From NCBI RefSeq assembly GCF_000242635.2, contig NC_017770.1, forward strand, positions 3,670,669-3,734,668: DNA of 64,000 nucleotides. Reading direction: 5' to 3'. The notes beneath the pieces were generated by a model. It worked only from the letters and a program-made list of their open reading frames with translations. It had not been told where the DNA came from and made no database searches. This DNA comes from Solitalea canadensis DSM 3403. Its GTDB lineage: Bacteria > Bacteroidota > Bacteroidia > Sphingobacteriales > Sphingobacteriaceae. The position numbers and the translations under genes are program-made. Position 1 is the stretch's first letter. Each line of letters starts with the position of its first letter. Below, piece after piece: positions 53,204-62,628 of the stretch.

Positions 53204-54505
53204 ATGAAAAAAGTAACTGTCGCTTTTATACTAACTGTTGTATGTACAATTAGTGCTAAAGCACAAGATATTTTAGCTATAAACCAGGCTATTGAAATTG
53301 GTCTTGAAAATAACTATTCAATTAAAATTGCCCGAAATGATGCTACCATCAGCACCAATAATGCGCGGGATCTATACACTACATTACTACCTGTTGCAAC
53401 CGCTGGCGGAGGCTTAAACGGAAGCAGAGTTAATTCAACTCAAGAATTCAATACAGGAGCTACGCAAGAACGAAACTGGGCCGAGTCACACAGCATTAAT
53501 GGAAATGTTGCGTTGAACTGGACCGTTTTTGATGGGTTGAGAATGTTTGCAACCTATGATAAAGTAAAAGAGTTGCAAAAACTTGGTGATGTAAACGCAC
53601 AGATAACTGTTCTTCAAACTGTGTATGATATTGTTTCTACTTATTATACTATAGTTAGTCAGCAGAACCAAACAAAGAGCTTGCTTGAAGCACTTGAGTT
53701 ATCTCGCAAACGTGTGAAGGATGAAAAAAATAAATATTCAGTAGGAAAGGCTTCAAAGTTGGACGTATTAAATTCTACTGTAGACCTAAATGCGGATACA
53801 ACCAATTTAATGCGCCAATTGCAAGATTTACAATCAACCAAAATACGCTTAAATCAATTAATGGCTCGTGATGTAGCTACCAATTTCTCTGTTACAGACA
53901 CTATTATCATTGATTATGCCCTAAAATATGACGAAGTGCGTCAGCGTATTTTAACAAACAACCCCCAGTTAAAAGCAGCCCAATTAAACAAAAATATTGC
54001 TTCATTAAGTTATAAAGAGGTTCGTGGCGACAGATTTCCGGTTGTTAAACTAAACACTAACTACAATTACACCAAGTCTGAATCAAGCTATGGACAGGTG
54101 TTGTCAAATTTAAATTCTGGGGTAAACTATGGGGCAACGGCGACCATTAATCTTTTTAATGGATTAATACAAAACAAACGTGAGCAAAATGCGAAAACGG
54201 AGATTAATACAGCAGGCATTTTATACGATCAATTAAAGCAAGATCTGGATGCTCAATTAAGTACAGCTTATATTAATTATCAAAACAGCATTTCTTTGGT
54301 AAAAGTTGAAGCAGCTAATCGAGAAGTTGCTCGCCAAAATCAGGATATCACTTTTGAAAAATATCGTTTGGGTAGTGTAACAGCTCTTGAATTACGACAG
54401 GCACAACAAAATTATATTATCGCCGACTTCAGATATATTAATGCCCAATACGATGCAAAAACCGCTGAAATTGGCCTAAAATTGCTTGCAGGAAATTTAC
54501 AGTAG
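53204..54505 (+). CDS. TolC-family outer-membrane efflux protein
   Basis: A 433-aa channel subunit with a cleavable signal (ISAKA-Q) rather than a lipobox. The duplicated OEP fold includes NNYSIKIARNDATIS, KYSVGKASKLDVLNS, a GDRFPVVKLNTNYNYT strand and YRLGSVTALELRQAQQNYI. It belongs to the RND cluster with the adaptor and permease upstream, despite a terminator-like hairpin between them. It is only distantly similar to the lipoprotein channel at 2673. Confidence 0.92.
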   Translation: MKKVTVAFILTVVCTISAKAQDILAINQAIEIGLENNYSIKIARNDATISTNNARDLYTTLLPVATAGGGLNGSRVNSTQEFNTGATQERNWAESHSINGNVALNWTVFDGLRMFATYDKVKELQKLGDVNAQITVLQTVYDIVSTYYTIVSQQNQTKSLLEALELSRKRVKDEKNKYSVGKASKLDVLNSTVDLNADTTNLMRQLQDLQSTKIRLNQLMARDVATNFSVTDTIIIDYALKYDEVRQRILTNNPQLKAAQLNKNIASLSYKEVRGDRFPVVKLNTNYNYTKSESSYGQVLSNLNSGVNYGATATINLFNGLIQNKREQNAKTEINTAGILYDQLKQDLDAQLSTAYINYQNSISLVKVEAANREVARQNQDITFEKYRLGSVTALELRQAQQNYIIADFRYINAQYDAKTAEIGLKLLAGNLQ

Positions 54506-54600
54506 AAATACTTTGGTTTTTTTTGTTTTTTTTTCCTAATATCGAACTTCGTGGAGATAATCTACGTATAACCAGTACCAAGACTTTGAATTTTGAGTGG

Positions 54601-55020
54601 ATGGAGAACTTTATCTACAACTCAGCTCTCATTATAGACGATAGTACTATCGACAATCTAATACACAAGAAAATTCTTGTGAACTATCACTTTGTTAAAA
54701 ATGTACATTGTGTGGTTTCCGTAAAAGACGGCTTAGATTATCTTCAGACCCAGTTCGATAAGAAAGCTGATTTACCCGAATTAATTTTTTTAGATATCAG
54801 AATGCCTGATATGAATGGCTTTGATTTCTTAAAAATGTTTGAACAGTTAGAGCCTGCAATTCTTGAGAAGTGCAAAATCTATATGCTTTCTTCGTCATTA
54901 GACCCTGTTGATCATGAACGGATTGCCAACTACAAATTTGTTAAGAAATTTTTAGGCAAACCACTTACACGTCAAATTTTGGAAGAAGAGTTTTCGGCTC
55001 AATCTGAAGTTGATCAGTAA
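54601..55020 (+). CDS. Single-domain response regulator (CheY-like)
   Basis: A receiver-only protein of 139 aa with D13-D14 (IIDDSTID), phospho-acceptor D65 (LIFLDIRMPDMNGFDF), a Ser in MLSSS at the Thr position and FLGKPL supplying the conserved Lys. The start is taken at ATG 54601. An upstream in-frame ATG at 54523 would add 26 residues beginning with a Phe-rich stretch translated from a T-run, which is implausible. It follows the efflux channel by 95 nt. No kinase is next to it. Its last 7 nt overlap the end of the convergent gene at 55014. Confidence 0.88.
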   Translation: MENFIYNSALIIDDSTIDNLIHKKILVNYHFVKNVHCVVSVKDGLDYLQTQFDKKADLPELIFLDIRMPDMNGFDFLKMFEQLEPAILEKCKIYMLSSSLDPVDHERIANYKFVKKFLGKPLTRQILEEEFSAQSEVDQ

Positions 55021-55487
55021 GCCGCTGCATAGTCCACAACAAGATCTAATTTTGTCATTTTACCCTTCTCAACTGCAACCGGATTAATGTTATTATCTCC
55101 GTCGGAGATGTTAGCAAATAACCCTTTGTCTTCTTTTACCAACACAGAATATTTCCCCGGAGGTAACGTAACTGAAAATGTCCCTTTTTTATCCGATTTA
55201 ACCCTCTTTATCTCCCTGGTTTTTAACGACCTAAAAAACGGACCATCTGATTCGGCATCGCTCATTTTAGTCAATTCATAGATCACAATCTCACGCACAA
55301 CTGGCTTTCCTGAATTGCCGCCTACCCCTACCCCAATATCTGGAGATGGCATTAAATTGCCGGATTTAAAGACTATAGTTCCACAAATGCCTGTGCACTC
55401 TTTACTGGTTTGAGCAAATGCCATATTTAGATTATTTGGCAAGATAATGGTTAACAAAAAACTGTATATCAACAAGATACTTTTCAT
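55014..55487 (-). CDS. Exported carboxypeptidase-regulatory-like domain protein
   Basis: A 157-aa secreted or periplasmic protein with a signal peptide (about 1-25, ending AFA-Q). A short Cys-containing segment (ECTGICGTIVFKSGNLMPSP) leads into a beta-sandwich with KGTFSVTLPPGKYSVLVKED, the hallmark of carboxypeptidase regulatory/transthyretin-like domains. There is no enzymatic motif. Similar small proteins occur near many Bacteroidota envelope genes and their role is unknown. It converges on the response regulator gene with a 7-nt overlap of stop regions. Confidence 0.82.
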   Translation of the reverse strand: MKSILLIYSFLLTIILPNNLNMAFAQTSKECTGICGTIVFKSGNLMPSPDIGVGVGGNSGKPVVREIVIYELTKMSDAESDGPFFRSLKTREIKRVKSDKKGTFSVTLPPGKYSVLVKEDKGLFANISDGDNNINPVAVEKGKMTKLDLVVDYAAAY

Positions 55488-55650
55488 TTGTAATTTATTT
55501 AAGCGATATTAATTAGCTACAATTAGGCATACATTTATTAAGCCATAATTTAATAATGATTTGTGAGGATATATAACTAATTGAATAACAAAAAAGAATA
55601 ACTTTAGAGGCTAAAGTATCCAAGAACACACACTTTATCGGAATTAGTAC

Positions 55651-58600
55651 ATGAATAGACGCATTACATTTTTATTGGTAGTTCTTTCGTTTTTTTCTAT
55701 ACAGACTGCGTTTAGTCAAACTTACAATGAAACCATAAAAACTCAGAAAAAAGCATTAAAGCTTATCGCAAGTGAGCTAAAGAACGATCATGATAAAAAG
55801 TATAAAAAAGCAACCCTTTTAGCCAAAGAAAAAGGATGGGAGCTTTTTAGAGTAGATAAAAAGGGAACCATTATCGCTTTACAGGGAATCGATGAGAGAG
55901 GGTTACCCATGTATCTTATCACCACCAATAATATTCGTTCTGCAGCCACCATTAGCACCGATAAGCTTTGGCCCGGCGGATCGACAGGACTTAGTCTGAG
56001 CGGCTCAAAAAGTGCCTTAAAAGACAAATTAGCCTTATGGGATGGTGCAATTGCTCGCTTAACCCATCGTGAGTTTCAAAGTAGAGTAAAAGTTGGAGAC
56101 AATGGCTCAGGAACTCAAGATCATTCCACGCATGTTGCAGGAACAATGATTGCCGCAGGGATAAATTCTGTAGCAAAAGGCATGGCTTTTAAAGCTCCTT
56201 CTTTAATAAGTTTCGACTTTGATAATGATGATGCTGAAATGGCTGAAGCCGCTACCAAATACAACCTTCTTGTTTCTAATCATTCCTATGGCAATATTGC
56301 CGGATGGCGTTACAATGACAGTCGGGCCGGAACTGCAACAGACCCCAACTGGGAATGGTGGGGTGAAGAAGGAAAATTTGAAGATTACAAATTCGGTATT
56401 TATAATTCTTCAGTAGCAGCCTGGGATCAGATCGCATTTAATGCCCCTTACTACCTGATCGTTAAATCGGCAGGAAACAATCAGGATCAAAATGGCCCTG
56501 CAATTGGGTCTCCTTATTACCAGCGCAACTCAGCAGGTGTATTCACTTTGCATCCCCAACGAGTAGCAAATGCTATTTCTAGCAATAATTCTTATGATAA
56601 TCTTTCAACAAACTGTAATGCCAAAAATAGTATGGTTGTTGGAGCTGTAAGCGCATTAGCAAACGGATATACGAGAGCTTCAGATGTGATATTAGGTTCA
56701 TTTAGCAGCTGGGGGCCTACCGATGATGGACGGATAAAACCTGATGTTGTTGCCAATGGAGTTAATGTTCTGTCAACATTTTCGGGAAGCGATGATGCCT
56801 ATGGAACTTTAAGCGGTACCTCTATGGCCGCTCCATCAGTTTCTGGATCGGCCCTATTATTACAGGAACATTACTCAAACCGCAATAATGGAAATTATAT
56901 GCGTTCAGCTACGCTGAAAGGGTTAATCATACATACAGCTGATGAAGCGGGCATTGCTCCGGGCCCAGATTATAAATTTGGATGGGGGTTAATGAATACT
57001 GCGACAGCTGCGAAGGTTATTTCCGAAAATGGCACTTACAGTCAGATTTCAGAACGCACCTTAAATCAGAATGAAACATACGAATTTAAAGTTACTGCTT
57101 CAGGAAGAGAACCATTATCCATTACTATTAGCTGGACAGACCCGGCCGCCACTGCCACCCCAGACGGAACTGTTGATAGCCCGAATCTTAAACTGATCAA
57201 TGATTTGGATATACGCATCACGAAGAATAATGAAACCTTTTCTCCATGGGTTTTAAATCCGGCTATACCTGGAGACGCAGCAACACGAGGAGACAACTTT
57301 CGTGATAATGTAGAGAAGATAATTCTTGATAATACGGAGCCTGGTGAAATTTATACGGTTAAGGTAACTCATAAAGGAGTACTAAAAAATGGATCTCAAC
57401 CCTACTCTATTATTGCAACTGGAATTGGCGGCAGTAACTATTGTGCATCCAGTGCAACCACAACTTCCGGTTTAAAAATAAGCGAAGTCAAAATTGGCAC
57501 TCTTGTAAGTTCAAGTACTGACTGCGCTGGTTACAGTAATTTTCTAAAAAATGCTATTGCAGCAGAGCCCAACAAAGCCTTGCCTTTAAGTATTACTTTG
57601 GGAAATTGTACTACTTCTGCAAACGGCTACATTAAAGTATATATTGATTGGAATGGAAACGGAAGCTTTACTGATGCTAACGAAACAATTAGTGTTAGCC
57701 CTTTATTAAACGCATCCTCTGTATATAATACACAAATTCAAATTCCTTCTACAGTAAATAAAGACGACATACTGCGTATGCGGATTATCGTTCAGGAAAC
57801 CAACCAAAGTGATTTGATTACGCCTTGTGGGACTTATAACAATGGCGAAACAGAGGATTATTCATTAAAAATCAACGCCCCATCTAATGATGTAGGTGTT
57901 ACAGGCTTAACTTCGCCGGAAAACACTTCTTGTGGCAACAGCACTCAAAAAGTAGCTATTAAAGTTAAAAACTACGGAACAGTTGCACAAAATAGCATTC
58001 CGGTTAAAGTTGATATTATTTCCGGTGGGACTATCATAAAGACGTTAAATGGAACGTTGACTCAAACCCTACAGACTGGACAAGAAGGTATTTTTACATT
58101 TGTCGATTCTTTCTCAACCACTCCTGGAGCTAGTTATACATTCAATTGCAGTACAAATCTTGCTGCCGATCAAATCAGCAGTAATAATAACTTCAGTACA
58201 AGTGTATCAATAGCAACAAACCCTGACGCTCCACAGATAAGTGCCACCTATTGCGATGAAGATCAAATACTCTTAAAATCTAATACCACAGATGGGACTG
58301 TTTTTTGGTTTGACTCGGAAAATGCGACCATACCAATTGCTGTTGGAAACAATACGTCCGCATTTACACCGATTACCAAGGTATATGGAGCTTTAAACGA
58401 TTTTAAAGGAAAGCTGGGACCATCGTCAAAAACAGAATTTGAAAGTGGAGCAAATGCTTATAATCAGTTCACCCCATCTGTAAGCCTTACTACCTATGCT
58501 CCTATTGTATTAGACAGAGCACGATTATATATAGGCAATTCGGGAACGGTAACATTTAGCGTTACTAATGAGGAAACTGGAGAAGAAGTATCGTCGGTAA

Positions 58601-59394
58601 CAATAAATGCTAGTGCTACACGATTTCCGGAGGCAGCAGGGTCGCAGGATAACGATCCTAATGACACTGGCAAAGTATATGACCTTGGTTTAAAAATCCC
58701 GTCTCCAGGAAATTACCTGATTAACATATCCTACGGAGATGGTGCTACTATTTTCAGAAATAAATCCGCAAATACGCTTAACTATCCATTTGTTATTCCG
58801 AATGTGATATCAATAACAGGAAATACTGCAAGTATAAGTAACAACACAGGACCGCTAAATTACTGGTATTATTTTTACGATCTTGAAGTATCAGCATTAG
58901 GTTGTAAGAGCCCAAGAACATCGGTAGACGTACAAAAAACTACTATTACCCTAAACAACAATATATTGTATTCGAGTTCGGTGAGCTCAAACCAGTGGTA
59001 TTTGAATGATATAGCGATCCCTGGAGCAACAGAGCCCACCTATAAACCACTACATTCCGGAGTTTATACAGTAAAATTAACCGACGCTTGTGCAGCAACT
59101 TCTAATGAAATTGACTACAAACTTCCTGTAATTCCTGAAAATATTGGATTGAAGCTTTACCCTGTTCCGTCAACAGATAAAATCTCAGTTGAATTTAATG
59201 TCTGGGAACCTAAAAAGGTTAAACTTTCAGTTATAAATTCTTTGGGCCAATATTTTGTAGATGAAACAGTTGAAAATTTTAGTGGAATTCTTACAAGAGA
59301 TTATTTACTATATGGCTACAGTTCGGGCATGTATTTTTTACGTGTTATAATTGGAAAAGAAGTGTATACAGGCCAGTTTAGCGTAATCAAGTAG
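55651..59394 (+). CDS. Secreted subtilisin-like protease with GEVED and T9SS domains
   Basis: A 1247-aa exported serine protease. A signal peptide (ending FS-Q) and an N-terminal propeptide-like region precede an S8 domain with D131 (LWDGAI), H158 (DHSTHVAGT), oxyanion N276 (SAGNN) and Ser391 (GTSMAAP). A P-domain-like beta-sandwich (about 475-590) is followed by a GEVED-type module (YIDWNGNGSFTD ... GETEDYSL), a CARDB-like segment, further beta modules and a C-terminal Por/T9SS sorting domain (KLYPVPSTDKISVEF ... SGMYFLRV). It is secreted through the type IX system, as inferred from the tail. The DxG motif and first His region are slightly divergent from subtilisin, but the triad is complete. 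Confidence 0.93.
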   Translation: MNRRITFLLVVLSFFSIQTAFSQTYNETIKTQKKALKLIASELKNDHDKKYKKATLLAKEKGWELFRVDKKGTIIALQGIDERGLPMYLITTNNIRSAATISTDKLWPGGSTGLSLSGSKSALKDKLALWDGAIARLTHREFQSRVKVGDNGSGTQDHSTHVAGTMIAAGINSVAKGMAFKAPSLISFDFDNDDAEMAEAATKYNLLVSNHSYGNIAGWRYNDSRAGTATDPNWEWWGEEGKFEDYKFGIYNSSVAAWDQIAFNAPYYLIVKSAGNNQDQNGPAIGSPYYQRNSAGVFTLHPQRVANAISSNNSYDNLSTNCNAKNSMVVGAVSALANGYTRASDVILGSFSSWGPTDDGRIKPDVVANGVNVLSTFSGSDDAYGTLSGTSMAAPSVSGSALLLQEHYSNRNNGNYMRSATLKGLIIHTADEAGIAPGPDYKFGWGLMNTATAAKVISENGTYSQISERTLNQNETYEFKVTASGREPLSITISWTDPAATATPDGTVDSPNLKLINDLDIRITKNNETFSPWVLNPAIPGDAATRGDNFRDNVEKIILDNTEPGEIYTVKVTHKGVLKNGSQPYSIIATGIGGSNYCASSATTTSGLKISEVKIGTLVSSSTDCAGYSNFLKNAIAAEPNKALPLSITLGNCTTSANGYIKVYIDWNGNGSFTDANETISVSPLLNASSVYNTQIQIPSTVNKDDILRMRIIVQETNQSDLITPCGTYNNGETEDYSLKINAPSNDVGVTGLTSPENTSCGNSTQKVAIKVKNYGTVAQNSIPVKVDIISGGTIIKTLNGTLTQTLQTGQEGIFTFVDSFSTTPGASYTFNCSTNLAADQISSNNNFSTSVSIATNPDAPQISATYCDEDQILLKSNTTDGTVFWFDSENATIPIAVGNNTSAFTPITKVYGALNDFKGKLGPSSKTEFESGANAYNQFTPSVSLTTYAPIVLDRARLYIGNSGTVTFSVTNEETGEEVSSVTINASATRFPEAAGSQDNDPNDTGKVYDLGLKIPSPGNYLINISYGDGATIFRNKSANTLNYPFVIPNVISITGNTASISNNTGPLNYWYYFYDLEVSALGCKSPRTSVDVQKTTITLNNNILYSSSVSSNQWYLNDIAIPGATEPTYKPLHSGVYTVKLTDACAATSNEIDYKLPVIPENIGLKLYPVPSTDKISVEFNVWEPKKVKLSVINSLGQYFVDETVENFSGILTRDYLLYGYSSGMYFLRVIIGKEVYTGQFSVIK

Positions 59395-59683
59395 TAGATA
59401 GGATTTTAGGAAACGAATCTAAAATGTATTTAGTATACTAACTTTTAAAAAAATAAATTAAATAAATTTTCAAATTCATTATAATTAAACTATTTAACTC
59501 TTTTAGCAATTGGAAACAAAAGATCGTTGGTTGAACAACAATTTATAATTAAACTCATTGCCTTTTAGTTAATATTAATGCGCATAAGTTATTAAGTATC
59601 AGTTAATTAACCAATAATTAATGTAACTTTTGAATTGGTTTATCGTACACCATTGGGAATTTAATTATTAACCCAATAAAACA

Positions 59684-60808
59684 ATGATCAGACCAGTTCA
59701 ATTAAAAAAACAGACTTACATGTTGTCAGTTATTGCTGCTGCCTTATTAACCTTCAATACTTCCTGCCAAAAGGAATTAATTGAGCCTGTAAAAGAACCA
59801 CAGGAAGAGGCAAGTGCACCTGCTGCCAACGAAGCTACCACTGACCCTGCTATTAAATACAATTATTTGGTAACAAATGCTAAAGAACTAATAGCTGCTA
59901 CCAAAAATGCGACAGCAGGACAAGTAATTTATGTTGCAGATAATGCAAAAATTGACATGTCCAACCTTGGTACACTTACCATCAGAGGCAAAGTAACCCT
60001 TACCAGTAACAGAGGTTTAACCAAGAATGGTAGAGTTTCTCAAGGAGGATTGATTTTCACTAAACAAGAAGATCACTACCCATTAATTAGAGTTGCAGGG
60101 GATTATGCAAAAATTAGCCGCATAAGAATTATTGGACCTGATACTTTAACCAGAGCTGCTGAAGTTGCAAGATTAACAGCTTTAGATAAACAGTATGGTA
60201 CAGGCAACAAATACTATTACACACTTAAGCTTTCAAGAGGTGTTGAGGTAAAAGGAAATTACTTCGAAGTTGATAATTCAGAATTAGCAGGCTGGTCACA
60301 TGCTGCACTTTTATTCCCTCCGGGATCTCAAAATGGCTATGTTCACCACAACTATATTCACCACAATCAGAGAGCTAGATTAGGCTATGGTATCTCATTA
60401 ACAGGTGTTTATGCAAGAGTAATGTACAATACGTTTAATTATAACAGACATGCTATTACTGGCTACGGAACTCCAGGTACTGGTTATGAGGCTGCATTTA
60501 ATACCATATTGGATGTAAATACAAGTCATGCTTTTGATATGCATGGTGGTGTAAACAGAAATGACGGAACCAATATCGCTGGTACAGTAATCAACATCCA
60601 TGATAACACTTTCTATAATACCAAAACCAAAGCGTTTAAAATTATGGGATATGTTCAAAAAACATTGATTATTAAGAACAATAAATTCGTTCAAAGTCAA
60701 GGTATCAATTCAATTGATCTGTATCCTGGTTCTAAAATTTATTCTATAAGTGGTAACCAGTTTAGCATTCCTTACAAAAAAGTAACTGTAAGCTTGAAAA
60801 CTTTCTAA
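59684..60808 (+). CDS. Right-handed parallel beta-helix lipoprotein
   Basis: A 374-aa surface-type lipoprotein with lipobox NTSC (Cys at about 28) and an acidic Glu/Pro/Ala linker. A beta-helix follows, built of repeated strands with YVHHNYIHHNQRARLGYG, NRHAITGYGTPGTGYEAAFN and SHAFDMHGGVNRNDGTNIAG. The fold is that of pectate-lyase-like/NosD proteins. Conserved His, Asp, Arg and Asn rows could form a polysaccharide-binding or lyase groove, but no known catalytic signature is present. The next gene is a close paralogue. A clear terminator follows at 60858. Confidence 0.85.
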   Translation: MIRPVQLKKQTYMLSVIAAALLTFNTSCQKELIEPVKEPQEEASAPAANEATTDPAIKYNYLVTNAKELIAATKNATAGQVIYVADNAKIDMSNLGTLTIRGKVTLTSNRGLTKNGRVSQGGLIFTKQEDHYPLIRVAGDYAKISRIRIIGPDTLTRAAEVARLTALDKQYGTGNKYYYTLKLSRGVEVKGNYFEVDNSELAGWSHAALLFPPGSQNGYVHHNYIHHNQRARLGYGISLTGVYARVMYNTFNYNRHAITGYGTPGTGYEAAFNTILDVNTSHAFDMHGGVNRNDGTNIAGTVINIHDNTFYNTKTKAFKIMGYVQKTLIIKNNKFVQSQGINSIDLYPGSKIYSISGNQFSIPYKKVTVSLKTF

Positions 60809-61362
60809 TTCAAATTTGAGTGTCATACTCTTATTAAGAATTGAAGGGTACAACATTAATCCCGGCTCGTAAAGAGCTGGGATTTTTTTATTATAGAATA
60901 TTGAGGATTTGAAATTGGGATATTATTGCTCGACCAGCATCTTCTACATGTACCCTTGCTAATTCACCTTTTTACAGCAACGGGACTAACTCCCCTTCTT
61001 TAAGCTTTCAGAAAGCGTTTCAGGCCTTATGTAGATGAATCATTTTTTTGCAGTCTCTTACTATTAACTATTTGTTTATCAATTCGTAGATTAAGCTTAC
61101 CCATGGAACAGACTGAAAGAATTTTATATGCCTTTAATTTACCTTTTTTAATTTACAATTAACTGATTTTCAAATAGATAAAATCCACAAATGGGGATAA
61201 TTTTGCCTCAATGCAGAAAAGATTCCTCTCACAGTTAATAATTGTTTAATTAAATAATCCTCATACAAGCTGTATTTAAACTTTTGTTCTTTTTGGCATG
61301 ATATTGACCTATAATGCAGCGTAAGTTAACAAATTAGTAAAATTTTAAAACCAGAGATTTCT
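60809..61362. other. Long intergenic region between the beta-helix genes
   Basis: A stretch of 554 bases. It starts with the terminator of the first beta-helix gene (60858-60889). The remainder is AT-rich with no ORF above a few dozen codons, no clear repeat and only a near-match to a promoter (TAAACTTTTG around 61277). It presumably holds the promoter of the second gene. Confidence 0.5.
60858..60889 (+). terminator. Terminator of the first beta-helix gene
   Basis: AATCCCGGCTC and GAGCTGGGATT form an 11-bp stem (one wobble) with loop GTAAA, followed by TTTTT, 49 nt after the stop codon. Confidence 0.92.
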
Positions 61363-62469
61363 ATGCTTTCCTTTACTAGTGTTCGCCGAGCGGGCATCAG
61401 AATGGTAATGTTATGTTCACCATTTTTAATTTTTTCATGCAGCAAAGAAACCGATAACTTTGCGCAATCTGATTCAACGTTGGATCAGGTACAAAAAACA
61501 GAAGCATTAGCTGCAACGTCAATCAGCGCTACTGGAGTACAATACAATTACCTAGCCCGAAATGCAGCCGAATTGCAAAACGGTTTAAAATACGCAAAAC
61601 CAGGAGAAGTTATTTACATTCCTAGCAATGTAAACATTGACGTTACCAATGAGCGCATCCTTTATCTTAATACTGGTGTTACTATCACAAGTGACCGCGG
61701 ATTAAAAACATCAACCGGAGCTTTAAGCAACGGAGGTTCTATTTTCACTAAAAACAAAGGTCATCGTCCATTAATTAGTGTTAAAGGTAACGATGTAAAA
61801 GTGCTAAGAATCAGAATTCTTGGACCTGATACTTTAGAACAAAAAGAATTAGTGAAAAAACTAATGAGCGAAGGTCGTTTAGGCGAACTTGCAGCAAGTA
61901 GAGGTATCGATTGCGCTTATGCAAACTTAACAATTGATAATTCAGAGTTTTGTGGTTGGTCACATGCGGCTATTTACTTTACTCCAGGTGCAACAAAAGG
62001 AAGAGTTACCAATAACTATATTCACCACAACAGACGTTGGTTAACCGGATACGGTGTAAACTTCTACACTGGCCAGGGTCTAGTGGCTTATAATATTTTT
62101 GATAAAAACCGTCATGCGATTGCAGGTTGGGGTACACCGGGTACAAGCTATGAAGCAGCTTACAATACGGTAATCAGTTCAACAAGTCATGCTTTCGATA
62201 TGCATGGTGGTGCTAACAGAGGAGACGGTACTAACATTGCAGGAACCCGTATCTATATTCATCATAATACATTTTATAACACTGGTCAGAGAGCCATCTT
62301 TATTAATGGTGTAGCACAAGAATTAATGTCATTCCAGTACAACAAATGTGTTCAGGCTAATGATCCAAAAACAGGAGTATATTATTACCCTGCTCCAAAT
62401 GCATACAATAGATACAACACTTTTAGTATTATTAAAAAGCCTGTATCTATTGCTCTTAAATCATACTAA
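61363..62469 (+). CDS. Right-handed parallel beta-helix lipoprotein, paralogue
   Basis: A 368-aa lipoprotein with lipobox IFSC (Cys at about 26). The same segments as in the neighbour at 59684 appear in the same order: YNYLARNAAEL, TITSDRGLKTSTG, RIRILGPDTLEQ, SEFCGWSHAAIYF, NYIHHNRRWLTGYG, NRHAIAGWGTPGTSYEAAYN and SHAFDMHGGANRGDG. The two differ mainly in the N-terminal linker and the last turns. Own promoter and own terminator indicate independent expression. Function unknown; polysaccharide binding or cleavage is a fair guess from the fold. Confidence 0.85.
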   Translation: MLSFTSVRRAGIRMVMLCSPFLIFSCSKETDNFAQSDSTLDQVQKTEALAATSISATGVQYNYLARNAAELQNGLKYAKPGEVIYIPSNVNIDVTNERILYLNTGVTITSDRGLKTSTGALSNGGSIFTKNKGHRPLISVKGNDVKVLRIRILGPDTLEQKELVKKLMSEGRLGELAASRGIDCAYANLTIDNSEFCGWSHAAIYFTPGATKGRVTNNYIHHNRRWLTGYGVNFYTGQGLVAYNIFDKNRHAIAGWGTPGTSYEAAYNTVISSTSHAFDMHGGANRGDGTNIAGTRIYIHHNTFYNTGQRAIFINGVAQELMSFQYNKCVQANDPKTGVYYYPAPNAYNRYNTFSIIKKPVSIALKSY

Positions 62470-62505
62470 GTTAGCTTTTACAACAATAAAGCTTTCCTAA
62501 AACCT

Positions 62506-62539
62506 GAGGCTGTCTTTAATATAGACAGCCTCTTTTTTT
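62506..62539 (+). terminator. Terminator of the second beta-helix gene
   Basis: GAGGCTGTCT and AGACAGCCTC form a 10-bp perfect stem with a 7-nt loop, followed by TTTTTTT, 36 nt after the stop codon. Confidence 0.93.
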
Positions 62540-62628
62540 ATTATAAGATTTTTAGAAAACTAGTTAAACACTTAAATTATCCAATACTTCTATTAGTAAT
62601 TTAGCACCAATACAGTAATGGTTTAAGA

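Noticed and set aside
54523-54600. Extension of the receiver protein to 54523
   Set aside because: It starts with MFFFPN translated from a T-run and ends before the first receiver strand. The ATG at 54601 fits the domain exactly.
60890-61362. Possible non-coding RNA in the long gap between beta-helix genes
   Set aside because: No stable GC-rich structure, promoter-terminator pair or repeated motif is visible, so there is nothing to support it.
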